A stretch of DNA of 64,000 bases from Fasciola hepatica. Its lineage: Eukaryota > Platyhelminthes > Trematoda > Plagiorchiida > Fasciolidae. This document shows, piece by piece, positions 37,601 to 50,700 of this stretch (its first letter is position 1; the number at the start of each line of letters is the position of its first letter). The stretch covers positions 6,283,501 through 6,347,500 of the forward strand of contig CANUEZ040000156.1 in assembly GCA_948099385.1 (NCBI GenBank). Reading direction: 5' to 3'. The position numbers and the translations under genes are program-made. Below the pieces are notes generated by a model. The model ran no database searches. It saw nothing but the letters and a program-made list of their open reading frames with translations, and was not told where the DNA came from.

Positions 37601-40600
37601 CAAAACACTCAAATGAGATGCTCGAATTCACTAGGCCGTCCCGAACCACCCTCATCCTCCCGATAAGGTCATCCGAGGGTGTTTAGTGAAGATCAATTAT
37701 CCATCCCTGGGGCGATTTCAGTTCAAACTAACATTTACCCGCTTCACCTCGAGAAACAATTAGTTGGAGCACTGGACGCAGTTTGACCATTTGCGCCTAA
37801 ATTAACCGTATAATATTTCCAAAGTGATCCCATACTAACAGGGAATAATAAAGTTGTGCGAAGGTTTTACAATAAAGTTTTCATCGAAATCACTTATTCA
37901 TTCCCCAGATCCATCATTTTCCTTTGATTCTTTGAACCGCAAGACTGTGTTTTGCATTGCAGTTTATCAGAGTGGTAACCAAGACTAGTCTGTCGAATTC
38001 TCTTTTAGGGATTTTTTATATTTTCAGCGGCATTTGGTTCCCTGAAAATGTGTAACTTTTGTCTTGTGGATTGTGAGCATCCGGAAGAGTGATTTATGCT
38101 GTTTAAATCCCTCGCAGATATTTCTTAGCCGTCCGTTTTAAAACCTAACATCTTATTGGAATTTTACCAACTCCCATTAATGGTTCTGTTAAATAAGTTT
38201 GGCCCCAGTTTGTTTGCACAGTTGGAGAACTGATCAATCCCTTTACATCTACTCTTCCTGGTTACCTTCTGCCTACAAATGTTATCGCTTCCGCAGAAAA
38301 TAACAAGCTGACAAACTATGCATGATTTATTTTCGGTAATGAATTATCAGATTGCACTGCAATCATCTCATGCATTGCTGATTGGGGCGCGAACAGCAAA
38401 CCTATGGTCAATTTTGATACTCGTCTCTTTCTGAAGTTTTACCAGTCAGGACCAAATTCGTTTGTAACTTTTAGTAAGAAATGGGATACATTTAACTGAA
38501 TACATAGAACCTCACAGATAACTTTGGTGGGTGCCGCCGGGTGGATCAGCATGAAGAGTTGCACACGGAGTATCTGAGAGTGGTTCCGACAAACTCTTTT
38601 GTCTTAGTTCACTGACGGTTTGATTCGGTCGTCAAAGCAACAATACACGTCTCTTTTGGAAAACATTCAAAACGCCAGCTATTTGACTCCTCGTGCCATA
38701 CACTTGCAAGCTTTCTTTAGGTTCATGCACTCAGACATTTGTGACAAATTCTGATCTGGAAACGATTCAGCACTAAAAATAGATTCAATCCTGGGACGAG
38801 TGCAGCAGTTGAGATTTCAAACTCAAGATAATCTGCTGGGATTTTTTCATCGATCGCTCTACTTAACACCTTGGGCAATACTTTCCGATATGCTACTTGA
38901 CGGATTTGTTGTAAATTATATTGCCATACTAGCTGTTTTTCTTTTCTCTACAAAGGCACTAATGTCTATCCATCCATCTACCTACCTGTCTATTCACCTA
39001 TACATATGCATATATATTTAGTCACATATCTACATACTCCCATCCAAATAAACTGGTTTACCAATGACTAAAGAATCAAAGTACAATTAAGGTGTCGCGT
39101 GTTCATTTTCATTCTGCTGAACCTACCGTTGAAATGAACCACCAGATATCGCTATCTACACGGATTACACATTTTCATCCAAGCCATGAGCAGCTTTGTG
39201 TATTTTCGTGTTTATTTCTCGGGCAAAATAAACCTGTATTGAATTAAATGAAATCGGATTGAACAACGGTAAACAGAAAACTGTGCAACAGACCTAGTAA
39301 ATAAATCGGCTGGCCTCAAGATCATTTTGCGTCTGCTTAGGAATAAACAACTTTAGATGCTGATGAACTGCTAAACAAGCGTCACGTCCCTCTTGTCCTT
39401 ATTTGTCCCTGTTCACAGATGAATTGTACGCCTGTGTTAGTATCATTGGTTTTTTAAGCAGATCCGCTCGATTAACTTCATACCGAGCGAATCATTTCAA
39501 GTGGCATGATGGTTTTGTGAGTATGCTGTTCCCGCGACTTCGCACAGCCAGTCCATCATCGTTCTACGGAACTGAAATCACACGAGTTAGAACGTATTTA
39601 GGCAACCCGGATACGGTTTTCTGTCCCCATACCCATCACTAATACAATCAACGTAGCCACCAACAACATCAATTAATTGGGATGAGGTCACTTCAGCGGT
39701 GTCGTTGAGCAGACTGATCGTATTTTTACTTTATCTGAGGTGTGGAGTGGGTGATTAGAAAAGCTTTAAAGTCGGTTGAAGGAATCTCTTCTGAGCGCAC
39801 GCACAAAACTCCTCTTGATTGTTAGCACGCATCCGCTGAAAAAACAATTTCGCAGTAATTAGATTGAAAATAAGACAAGTTAAATTGCACTGAGCCCGAG
39901 CCAACTGTTTTACGTGTATGAAAACAACTAACGTTTTTAAAAATGTGGAGTTCATTTTGTGCTAAAACTGCTCCGTTTGCTGCTCCTGGACAATCCACTT
40001 CAGGTGATAAATTGAACAGCTGGCGAGAAGTTTGACTTTCTACACAAGCTTCGTAATATGACTGAAAAAGGTGACTAATTGAATTTTCAAATGTTTTATG
40101 CTTCTTAATGAGAAACACTCTGTCCACTTGTCTGTTCTCTGAGGATTTTCGCCATTGAAAATGCTAGCCTGTATTAATCAGCGCGACTTGCTTGAGACAA
40201 ATCACTGGTTTTCCTTTATGAGTGTTCACTTCCGCATGAGTGTGATGGAATTGCAACGAGCCTGAGCAAGACTGTACTGTCTGCTTGATAACCCTTTCCA
40301 AGTTGTACACAACCTTCATAAACCGAGATATCATCAGCCGAGTACTTCCCGCTTGGTTTGTGATCAAGATGACTAAAAGGCTTTGAATTTACAGCATTTA
40401 TAAAATGACTGCAAATTGGTTGAACTTGGGATGCAGAGAAAAATTTGCTTGGGATTTATTTGAACAGTAATAATTCAACTTAGGGGAAACAAAAACGATG
40501 AGAGCAGCAATTGTTTCCAATAATTACTGACAGTATCTGGTTCATATATTTGTTTAGCTGTCGAAAGCATGTCACAGGTACACGTCTAATTCTTCTAAAT

Positions 40601-43600
40601 ACACAGTACTCGTAGTAGAAACCGCAGCTTAATGGTACCCTGTTCTCAATGATACCAAGCACGAATTTCCTCCCCACGTACACCGTAACAGAGAGGGAAT
40701 GGGTGGATGTATGAGTGAGTGAGTGAGTGAGTGAGTGAGTGAGTGAGTGAGTGAGTGGGTGAGTGTGCGAGTAAGTGAGTGAGTGAGTGAGTGAGTGCGT
40801 GCGTGCGTGAGTGAGTGAGTGAGTGGGTGGGTGAGTGAGTGAGTGAGTGAGTGAGTGAGTGAGTGAGTGAGTGAGTGAGTGAGTGAGTGAGTGAGTGAGT
40901 GAGTGAGTGAGTGAGTGGGTGGGTGAGTGAGTGAGTGCGTGAGTGGGTGAGTGGGTGGGTGGGTGAGTGGGTGGGTGGGTGGGTGAGTGGGTGGGTGGGT
41001 GGGTGAGTGGGCGGGTGGGTGGGCGGGCGGATGAGTGAAAGTGAGTGGTGATTGAGCCCGTACATTTTCAGTGATAATTTTAATGAGTACTTCACACAAC
41101 GGAAGGTAGCATAAATCTTAGTTTTGCTGAAATTCGAAAATGTGAGGACAAGTGCTGTCCAAACCGCTATGGTGCATCGGCAACAGACCTGTCAATTCCT
41201 TTCGCTTTTTCAACTGTTTCTTTTGTTTTCGGAAGGTCTCAGTACCAACGGCGTCACTCAGTATGACGTAAAAATGAGATGCTGTTAAAACGCTAGTAAA
41301 ACAATTTCTAAATGAAATACATGCCTTTCACTACTTTAAAATCCAGAATACGTTTGAAATTCCTGAAAATTACTTGGCAACAGCAGTTGATCTGGAAGAC
41401 GTGGTACCAACGGAGTAAGAAGAAAGAAGCTGGTGATAAACTGAATGCCGTAAAGTGATAGTAAATTAGAGTAAACCCTAACAGAGTTTTCTTAACGTAG
41501 AAGTGTGCAATATTTTCGAATTTATATTTGTGTGCTGGTTTTGCTTAAAAAGCACCGAGGAAATGTTTTAAAATTGAGCGTACTCCTCCGCCCTAGGTGA
41601 GCAAACGTTATTCACCTTTACCAACGTCGGCACATTGCTTTTTCGTTTATTTTGTCAACGCGCTTTCTAGTGTTTTAAAGAAGCTCGAGCGTAATCCGTA
41701 ACGATCACAGTAATTTCTCTTTTGTTTCACTTATTTCTATTGATAACAAGAGGAACAAATTAGTCCACACTTCTTGGAAATCACACAGGCGTCATATTAC
41801 CATACTCTATTATCTATGCACTTGGGTCGGGGTAAAAAGCTAGTTATTTTCTGTTCTAGTCTCTGCCTATTCTTCGGAAACAACGCCAATTCACTGTTAT
41901 CAACGCATGGGTCAATGAACTTTGGAACAATGACATAATAAATTTAAACTGGATTCAAAATACAAATGCTAATGTCTACTAAAAAGAACTTGAACTCACG
42001 GTCGTGCTTTATTGAAAAACAGCCCACCATGCAAACCATTTCCTCTTCAATTTTCTGTAAAACGTTTGTTCGTTTCGGGAGCCACATGATTAAGGGACTA
42101 TATCTTCTTACACTTCCTAGGCACGCGAATTCGACTCACCGACTATAGCTAAGACAACAGCCCTTAGCTGACTTGATACTTTATTTATAACATTTGCTCA
42201 AACCGAAGTCCTGATTAGTAGAAAACCTTTTTGTTTCGCAATCCGATGGGTGCCATAAAACGCAGAGGTTCAAATAAATCGGAAAAAATTAGTTTCATTC
42301 GTTCCACGAATTCCTCCAGTTGCTTTGACAAATCGTTGCAACACGAGGTGCTCTGTTTCAATATCTTTACATCACTTTTGTGCATCATTTTTCTGTCAAG
42401 TAGAGGCAGAAACAGACTGAATTCCTTGGGGGGAAGACAAAACTGACCAACGTATTTCATCTGAGCTGTCTGTCAGTTCTGGCAACTGAAATTCTTATTC
42501 ATGTTCCCAGAACGGTTTCCTTTCCTCCTGTAAAATAGAATAATCAATAACTAAGTAGAGCAAACAATCCCAAAGTTGAAATCACACCCAAATCGAGTAC
42601 ATATTCGGATTTTATATTGACACTGTATTCATTGTTTACCGAGTCACCTAACTTTCAAGCATGCACCACATTGTTCCCGATAAGCTATTTGACTAACTAC
42701 AGTGTCAGACAGATTGTTCGAATTTACCTGTATAATATTATTTCATGGAATTAACTTTGGTCTTGATAATGCTGCTGAAATTTATCCCGGAATGTTATCA
42801 AATTCACAAGAAGTTTTTACCGGAACTATGTCTTTGCGTAAGAGTTTTCCTGACAATGGCGGGGTTCGAGAGGTTTACTTATGCTAAAAAATGCATTTCT
42901 GCTATGGTCGGGTGTCTGATTTTGAAATTTGCTGTCGAGGGATCAGCACCTGATTCAGTTCAACCAGTTTCAAAGTCAAGCTGAGAAAATTTCAAGTGGC
43001 CCTCGGGATCAATGCAAAGCCGTCTTCCTGAAAACAAAAAGGTCATATTATCTATGGCCAGCAGCTCAAGCAACGTAGTGTCTTCACAAGTATATTCATC
43101 TTTATTTGAGGTGCTTTACGATGATGCATTACGAGTTGTTGATAACCTATCGATTATGTTTCACCGAGAAATTGATTAGTCTCATTCACAAAAATTTGGA
43201 GCCGAGTTCGGAGGTCATAGAGATGGATGCCTGATATTGAAGTTCGTTATGTGTTCCTTTCACAGCGTAATAGATATATGGTTGATCAATTCTGAAAGTT
43301 CACAAATTTTCCTCGTGTAATGAATGATCGATACTGAATATCAGTTTCACTTTCTAACCTGTCTATCCAAAGCGTACAAGGCAAACAGGCGAAAGTATTT
43401 GCAAATAACCTGTCGTTCTATGCACCGTAAAAAACGTCCAGTGACGTGTGCTGACTGTTACCCTGTCAACGAGAAACACGAGCCATGAATACTGATCACA
43501 TTTCAGCATGAACCACTGTGAAGAAGTACGCATTAACGATTACAGGATGTTGACGACTATTAAAATGGCTGTGATTCTATAATACATTCTCTTTCCTAAT

Positions 43601-44637
43601 TCAGAAGATCGCGAAAACATGTTTGTTACCAGATGTTACCACGCAGTTTGCGGCTGGTTTCTAGTTCCAAATTGAAAATTACCCTTCTCCCTTTCATATC
43701 CGCAAATTGTTTTTATTCAGAGTTGATGCCTAAAGACAATTGTTCCTATTAGACCGATAAATGGTTCCAAGTTTAGAAGTCTAAATTTGATTACCACTTT
43801 GACGAATTAGTAATTGTAACTTTCAGGCTCATTGATAACGAAGCAGTCGGTCGTGCCTTACGTTCATCTGGAAATACTTCTATAGTAAGCAAAGGTTTGG
43901 CTTTCGACAAGTGAACCTTTTTTTGCATCGTTCACACATACCGAGGCAAAATCCTATATCACTTATTGTCCTCATTACATTCTCCAAACAGAATGCTTTA
44001 TTCTTCGTTGTTTCCTAATATGGAGAAAATGGGGGAAATTGTATGTTCCCCAAAAGAGCCCCTTCCATGAGCTACTTTTTGCATGGCCTTCCCAATTACA
44101 TCACATTTCAAAATTTTTACAAAATTATAAGGATGCTTCATTTTTTCAGTCGTTCAGTCGCACCTACACCACCGTTGAATTTTGCCACAATCCGGTTTTG
44201 AAGGCGAAATTGTGCTACGATCATAGATTACTGACTACGTGAACCCGTGGATAAAATATCCTGAAAACTGGTGTTCCCTTCATGCAGCTGATGCAGTGAA
44301 TATTCACAGGCTTTGACAAAATCATTATCGTGCGGGTGTGTTCGACTCTCCTACAGGCTTGCATAGCAGCCTCCTGTAAGCTTGTATTCCCAAGTTCTCC
44401 ACCTAGTTTTTTGAAGAATGCCCACTGTCTCCTTAGCACACATTGCGTCGCATATGTGAAAGCTGAACAATCTATGCTATAGGGTTATTATCTTGCAGTC
44501 ATTGTTTCACCAATTCTTCAACCTGTTTCTCCTTCTTCTGCCTCACCTATCTGGCTTCCTCGATCGTATCTTCGTGCACGCCCCCGCCATCTTCCCGCGC
44601 GAAACATTGTCGTGCTTATTTGATTTTGGTGCACAAG
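34685..44637 (+). other. Intron, 10 kb, in the kinase N-lobe
   Basis: It separates the glycine loop from the VAIK lysine. It contains the GAGT/GGGT tetranucleotide tract at 40711-41036 and a degenerate TCTA/ATCC-type tract near 38970-39013. Otherwise AT-rich with no recognised element. The last 150 bases (about 44490-44620) are unusually rich in pyrimidines and CCN triplets. The acceptor is GGTGCACAAG at 44637. Confidence 0.6.
40711..41036 (+). repeat. GAGT/GGGT tetranucleotide tract, about 330 bp
   Basis: Near-continuous 4-base units. The left two thirds is mostly GAGT with sparse GCGT and GGGT variants. The right third is mostly GGGT with interspersed GAGT and GCGG. On the minus strand it is open in more than one frame and would encode Thr-His-Ser-Leu and His-Pro-Pro-Thr runs, which is a consequence of the period and not evidence for a protein. 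Confidence 0.98.
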
Positions 44638-44744
44638 GCGTGCATCGGAAAACACAACGCACGGTGGCCATCAAAGTGATTGATAAATTGCGCTTTCCCA
44701 CGAAACGTGAAGCTCAGCTGAAAAATGAGGTCTTCATTCTCAGG
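44638..44744 (+). CDS. PRKD: PKD exon: VAIK lysine and helix C of the kinase domain
   Basis: The first two bases complete the glycine codon from 34684, giving YGG then [35 protein letters not shown]. This matches the family sequence [35 protein letters not shown] almost without change. It carries the ATP-anchoring lysine of VAIK and the helix-C glutamate of KNEV, the salt-bridge pair of active kinases, so no catalytic defect is seen in this part. The donor is AGG/GTGAGT at 44745, phase 0. Substitutions relative to vertebrates include the G-R-D turn replaced by Q-R-T and a phenylalanine in place of alanine after NEV. The upstream in-frame extension back to 44493 is intron. Confidence 0.98.
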
Positions 44745-47700
44745 GTGAGTATTGAATTTCTTCTGACTCTGTCGTATGTTAAGCTACACAAGGATATATA
44801 CATATAAACGCACGCGTGCACACACAAACAACCATGTGGCAATGGCCTCGAACACATTTTACCTGCATGCTGCGCCTTAATCACACAGCGGAGTCTTCAC
44901 CTACATTTTCACTTTGGGTTTTCTGTCCACTACGTTACCATTTTTCATCCGAAAATCCATAATGATTACCCAATAAAACCAAATTCCGTGTTTATGCAGT
45001 AATGTGTATTTCAGTTAATCGGGGAGGCACTGACTTGCATCCCGTCGCTGACTCACGCTTTTGGATTGCGTTTGAGTGATTGTTTATCATTTAATTTGTC
45101 CGTTTCTGCCGATTCGTCCACCGGTCATACGGAGGTCGATGATGAAGCTGAATATATGTAATTGTATGCGCTACGCCCAAGTCCATAATGTAAACTACTT
45201 AACCTTCAACTACTTACGTGATAAAAACCATTTAATCGAACTGCTACATTCGGCGCTCTGGCTCTCCATAGAGGAAAAACAGCGAACAAATCTCAACTAA
45301 ACTTTTACCTGGCGTCGCCAACCACTATGTTTTTGTTTGATCAACAGTATTTTCTGTTTGGTTGGTGTACTGTAACTTACATGTTCTGTAGATTCGCTTC
45401 CTAAGGAATCAAAGAGGCTAAATGTATTCAGTAGTTACAGTGGATAAAGAAACCTGCAATGTGCCCAGTCGTGAATTGAGTTTAGAAAACCTTCAATGCA
45501 TCGTACTGAAAATTTAGTCTTGGAAGATGAATTTGTCGAAAGTTCCCTAAGTTGAAAACGCAATTCAGTGTCTTCCGGAGTTAGAAAACGAAGTGGTTCG
45601 GCCAATGGGTTTTCTTTTTAATTCCCAAATACAGTTAGTTTCCCAACCGGGCCGAAAAAATCTGGCATATCTAGAAAATCTCTATTGGTGAATAAAACTA
45701 ACGCAGTCACACTGCAGTGGTCGCGAGATGCATTATGGGGAACGTCAAAACAGCATATCAAAACTGCTAAAGCTTATTGTCTCTAAAGATCACTTAATCG
45801 GCCACATAACCAGGACGGATTAAAAAGAAATATCCACATATTCGACAACGAAGTTAACAATGATTGTCTAAGCCATTTAGAGCATACTCAGGATATTGCT
45901 GAGCAAAATGAAGTGTATGTATCAGTGGAAAATTTCTGTTTCTCTAATACTTTTGTGCACTGAACGTACACACACACGAACAGACTCTTCTCGCGTCTGC
46001 GCATAAGGAGACGAACTCATAGATTCAAAAAGCGTGTTGGCCACTCAAATATAATAGAAAAACCATTTGGTCTGAATCAGACCTGGAGATTGTCTGACAT
46101 TTGTGACGGCGTTCGCATGTCGTATGCATCAAAATCGGAATCGTTGAGGCAGTTTTTCTCACCAAGTTCGGCAAAGCCACTGAGAAATCTCGTAACATTA
46201 ATTATAAAAGCTCTATTCATGAGCATACATCGTTTGCTGTGAACTGAAAACCTGTAATGGTTGAACAGGATAGTAATGGTTATATCACTGGCTGTGGCAA
46301 GGTAATGTCTGACTATCAAGACTGACGTGATAATTTGGAGCCCCGACACCACTAGTCAGTTTTCACCGCCACAAAATACTGAATAACCGCTGGAACTCAT
46401 GCTAGGTAGGTATTCTTCATGCCATGCCTGTCTTCTTTGATCATATATCAGAAAGTAGTCATTTCGATTAACTATGTAATCACAAAAATGCATTGAACGC
46501 TAAAATGGTGGAATTTAAATGACATTCAAGTGAAGGACATCTGGAAAATGATAAAGGTAAGCGTTTTCAACTCCGCCAACGCCGGCTCGTTACGTTATCT
46601 GGCCGAAAAGGGCCTTGTCTGGTTCTCCACCCTAGGCCTCATGGAGATGCTTCCCGGTTGTTCCTGATAGTTTATTGTACACCTTGTGGTATTTAGTAAC
46701 TCTGGTCCCTGCCAAACTGCACTTATGTATGCTCATATGATATGAAATTCCTATAACAGTCAACTGAAACCATTTTCGCACTGTGCAGCTTGATTTGGGG
46801 TTCGCTTTAAAAAGTGAGCGACTGTTGTTGAGATGTAGCCTAGTGATGGAAACATAACGTTCCTTTTTGTTTGGTAATCCCTCAAAACAAGTTTTGCCTT
46901 TGAGTGCTCTTTTGTTTCACTTTACTTTTAAAATTATGAGAAAAGATAAGAACAAATAATTCGTATCACCGTAGAATGAGTTCTCATAATGGAAAGCAAA
47001 TCAAATCAAGAAGGACCGATAAACTTAGAGATAGTATTTAAAGTCGGGGACCGTCCCACAGGAGTTTATCCTGAACCACAACCACGAATAAACCGTCCAA
47101 CGAGTTCATATTCACAAGCCAAGTTATTCACACTGTCCTGCAAAGTCAAACTCAAGAAAACGTTATCCACCTTTATCCACTAAAGGTAGCGACGATCAGT
47201 TACCATCAACAAATTTCCTTAGGGGACAAGAGTGGTACATGTTCCGAATAGAGCAATATATTTTACAAAACTGGTTGGTTAATACTACCTCCAAGTAGCC
47301 ACTAGTCATTATAGCAAACGTGCAGAGATGCTGCAGGTCAAATGTCTGCAGTTTGTGAACGAACGTTCTTATAAATACCAGGATTTCGACTCATGCCAAC
47401 AAAAAATTCCATGTTTAGCTAGCATTTGGTAAGTAAAATAATATCATGACAATGCTACAAATGAATGGGGTTCTTTAAAGTCAGAGAGTCTTTAAGTAGT
47501 AAGAACTTGGACGTTACGGGGCATTCGGAAAAAAAGATTGTCGTCAAGAACTAACGTGTCATCCCTTACGATTCCTTTTGTTCATGATAAACCAAGTACT
47601 GAAAGGAGCATTACCCCCTAAAAATAAAAGAATTGCATTCCAAAATATTTATTTAGTTATCCAGCCTATTTGAATGGTGTTTGGAACTTCCCATAGCCTT

Positions 47701-50700
47701 CGCTTACTGGCCGTTTACTCCTGGTCAGACGGCGCTTTCAGCTGTTGCATTTGAGGTGCATTCAATGGAATCAAATAGAAAATTTTAACAACAATTGATA
47801 GACCACACGGTCTATGTATTCACAGTAAATGAGAAAATAATAATAATTGCTTGAATAAAGCAAAATTCCTTATCAAGGAAGACAAAACACTCTGTATGGT
47901 CCCAGGGTATTATACCTACATTGAGATGCTTTTACAAATTTCCGTGTACTTAGAGAGAAGTTTTGTAATATCTAGATGTTCCATTCCACTCCCCCGTTTG
48001 ACCACCAGATTCAGTATAAAATACCGCAGAATCAGAAATGATACATTCTAGTCGCATTGGGAAAACCATTTGCTTGTTCTTGTGTGTATATGTGCGTGCT
48101 TCATTCGGACAACCATCAGTTTTTTCCACCTTCAGAAGGACGAAATTGGCCTGTTCAGACAAGGGACTGTGTACCAGACTAATGAAAAGTTTGGCTGGTT
48201 CTGTGATTCTCCTTGCATTAATATTATGCATGCGTTTCCAGGTTCAATCCATTGTTTTCAAATTCACTGGTAATTAGTCCCACACTTGTTTGTTCTTTCG
48301 CTTTTCTCATTTTTCTTTACTTCCGTTTTATTATATAAAAGCGGTGCCACTTTTCAGGAAGGGGACCATGGCCAGCTTAAGGCTGCCAGTTTTGGAAAGG
48401 GGTTGGCCACATTGTGGGCATTTGAACACAAGACGGAAAGACCTCGAATTCAAGCTGCTGACTGTTTGACCACTTCCGGTTTCCATCGTAACCGTCGTTA
48501 GCAAACCTCACATCAGCATGTGCCTTGTTATCTTTTCGGGTTGAGTAAAGCACACGAATTCGCGGAGATGTGCTCCAAAACTTTGAATTTTCTCGTAATG
48601 ATGCGTTGCTCCAATTTGATCTCAAGGAAGTTCATGTGATTTAATAAAGTCTTGCATTAAACCAATCACTTTATCAAAAAATGAACACCCCAATTAGTCT
48701 TCGTTTGTCCGTGCCACGAAAACTTATCTGGAAGCGTAGTTAGATAATAAAAACGTTTCTCACATTTCCACACAACTCAGTAGTTAAAGGGTATGAATTG
48801 AAACATGATAGCCGAGTGAGAAAACAACATGCAAAATCCTTGTAAAACAAATACCGGCAGAAAATTTTATGCAGAAGTTGCTGATAAATTACGGTAATGC
48901 GAAAAATATTGTACGCATTCAAACGACAGGGGCGGTTTCAGCACCACTACTTAACCTTGATACCTGACAACGTCTTTTACTAATTTCCTTCATAATGTCA
49001 ATAGGAGATTACTGAACCTGAATATTCTTTAAAATTAACATTACGCACAGGGACAGTGCTTTTATATCAGAAATAGTGACCAATTTTTACTCGATCAAAA
49101 AGTATAGTGAAACATTCAAACGACTGCCACATGCTGTAAGCGACCCACATTAGACTCACTTGCCATCAAGCTGTTTTCAATACAGAAAAGTGCGTTTTCG
49201 GGAAATCACATTTTCGCAGCTTTAATAAAAGAAACTCGTCCAGATCAGCCGTCTCGCTGGTCGTCAAGCTGCTGATCTAAAAATGGCTTCTTCCATTAGT
49301 TTGATTTTCTTTTACAACCTGCCTGACCTAGTACAAAGTGAATAACAAACCTTCGCAAGCAGCGTGGATATCTCCTGACGTTTGGTAGGATAACAGATAA
49401 ACTTCAATGAGCATCATGCCATAACTAACTGATTAAAACAATGAAGCCAACAGTTCATCCACTGCTAATCTTCTGCTGTCACAATAGGCTAGTCTCATAG
49501 ATAAAGTGGGCAATTGTCTTTTCCACCAGAAATGGTCTCCTTTTCTTGCTGGTTACCAGAGGGATCTTCAAAGAAAACGTAAGGTTCTTTTCAAAACTGT
49601 CTATAGTTATTAGTGGTAGATGTATTGCAAACTGCTCGTTTAATACTTTTATAGCAGAAAAAAACCTCAAAGATTTTTTTTTATATATCGGCTATCTTCA
49701 TCAAAAGCACTGTTTGCTTAGCCCCTTGCTGAACACATCCAAACGTATTGCAATTTTACCGAGTCTGTCGTACAACGACGACGGTTTTTTGCCGAAACTG
49801 AGATCCCTTGATACATTTCCATTACCACCCTTGGAGGTAATAACAATTGCGTTGTTATTCAAAAGTTGATTATGTTTTGGAGTAGACCGGTTTCTAAAAC
49901 CGGAGAGAAAATTATTGACCTCCTATATCTTCTTTTTATTTTATGTTAATAATGTATAGTGCCAGTATTGACCCGCTGACCTACTGTTCTGCAAATTTGC
50001 ATTATAGAAAATTTGAACATTTTAAGGAACTTTTCTACCCTCGTTATCACAAAACAGCAGTTTCTACCCTCGTACCATGACGTGGTGAGAATAATGGTTG
50101 GTAATCTTGAGCAAAATAGTCAAAATTGTTGTGAAAATTTCGCAATCTCCACCAATGACCGTAGATAATTTTTGCGGAGGTTGTGCAGCAACTGTGAGAT
50201 GGAAAACAAAGCACCAATTAGTCCAACCACTGAGCCGTGAAGCAACACACAATCAACAAGTGGGTAGAACATGATGTTTTTTGACTATTGGAGTCGACAG
50301 TTTTTTCACACAAAAAACTACTTTGTTCTCCACCCGAACCAGACGGAAAGGCTATCTGCACGTATATCGCCTATCGGACAGCTTCGTAGTGGTACAAAAG
50401 CCTGATTATTTGGCACTGTGAATAATAAAAAACACCCTCAAACCACTAAATTGGCTACCCTCATTGGTGAACCAGGAAATTTTCCCAAGTGGCTGAATGG
50501 AACAACACTCCAGATTCCAGACTGTTGACCGGTGACATTCAAGTTTTGTACGCTGCACAATCCAAACGGAGCCACAGTCGCGGTCAATATAATATCCGTC
50601 TACTGGTTTTCGACTGATGCGCGTTGTCAGTTACTCCTCGCCTTCCTTGACATAATCAGAACGCCAACTTTGCCGAATTTTAAGACAGATGAATTCTATC

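Larger units (their letters stand above)
399..44744 (+). other. PRKD: Protein kinase D gene, internal part (exon set, both ends outside the window)
   Basis: This is the extent of one gene. The confident exons encode, in order, the PH domain, the pre-kinase linker and the start of the kinase domain, in the order of the protein kinase D family (C1a-C1b-PH-kinase). PKDs are diacylglycerol and PKC effectors that act at the Golgi, plasma membrane and nucleus. Exons: 399-665, 2746-3073, (3380-3412 optional), 8848-8974, 16138-16215, 20435-21275, 22772-22818, 34612-34684, 44638-44744. Phases join without a break: 1/1, 2/2, 0/0, 0/0, 1/1, 0/0, 1/1, ending at phase 0. Together they give 1868 bases, about 622 codons. 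No initiator, C1 finger, catalytic loop or stop codon is visible, so both ends of the gene are missing. The family assignment is certain from the conserved exons. Membership of the first two exons is inferred. Confidence 0.93.

Noticed and set aside
40629..41099. Minus-strand open frames of 149-156 codons rich in Thr-His-Ser-Leu and His-Pro repeats
   Set aside because: They are produced by the GAGT/GGGT tetranucleotide tract, which lacks stops in several frames. No sign of a real protein.
44493..44637. 5' extension of the VAIK exon frame
   Set aside because: Similarity to PKD begins exactly at 44638, where the split glycine codon from 34684 is completed. The upstream part is pyrimidine-rich intron.
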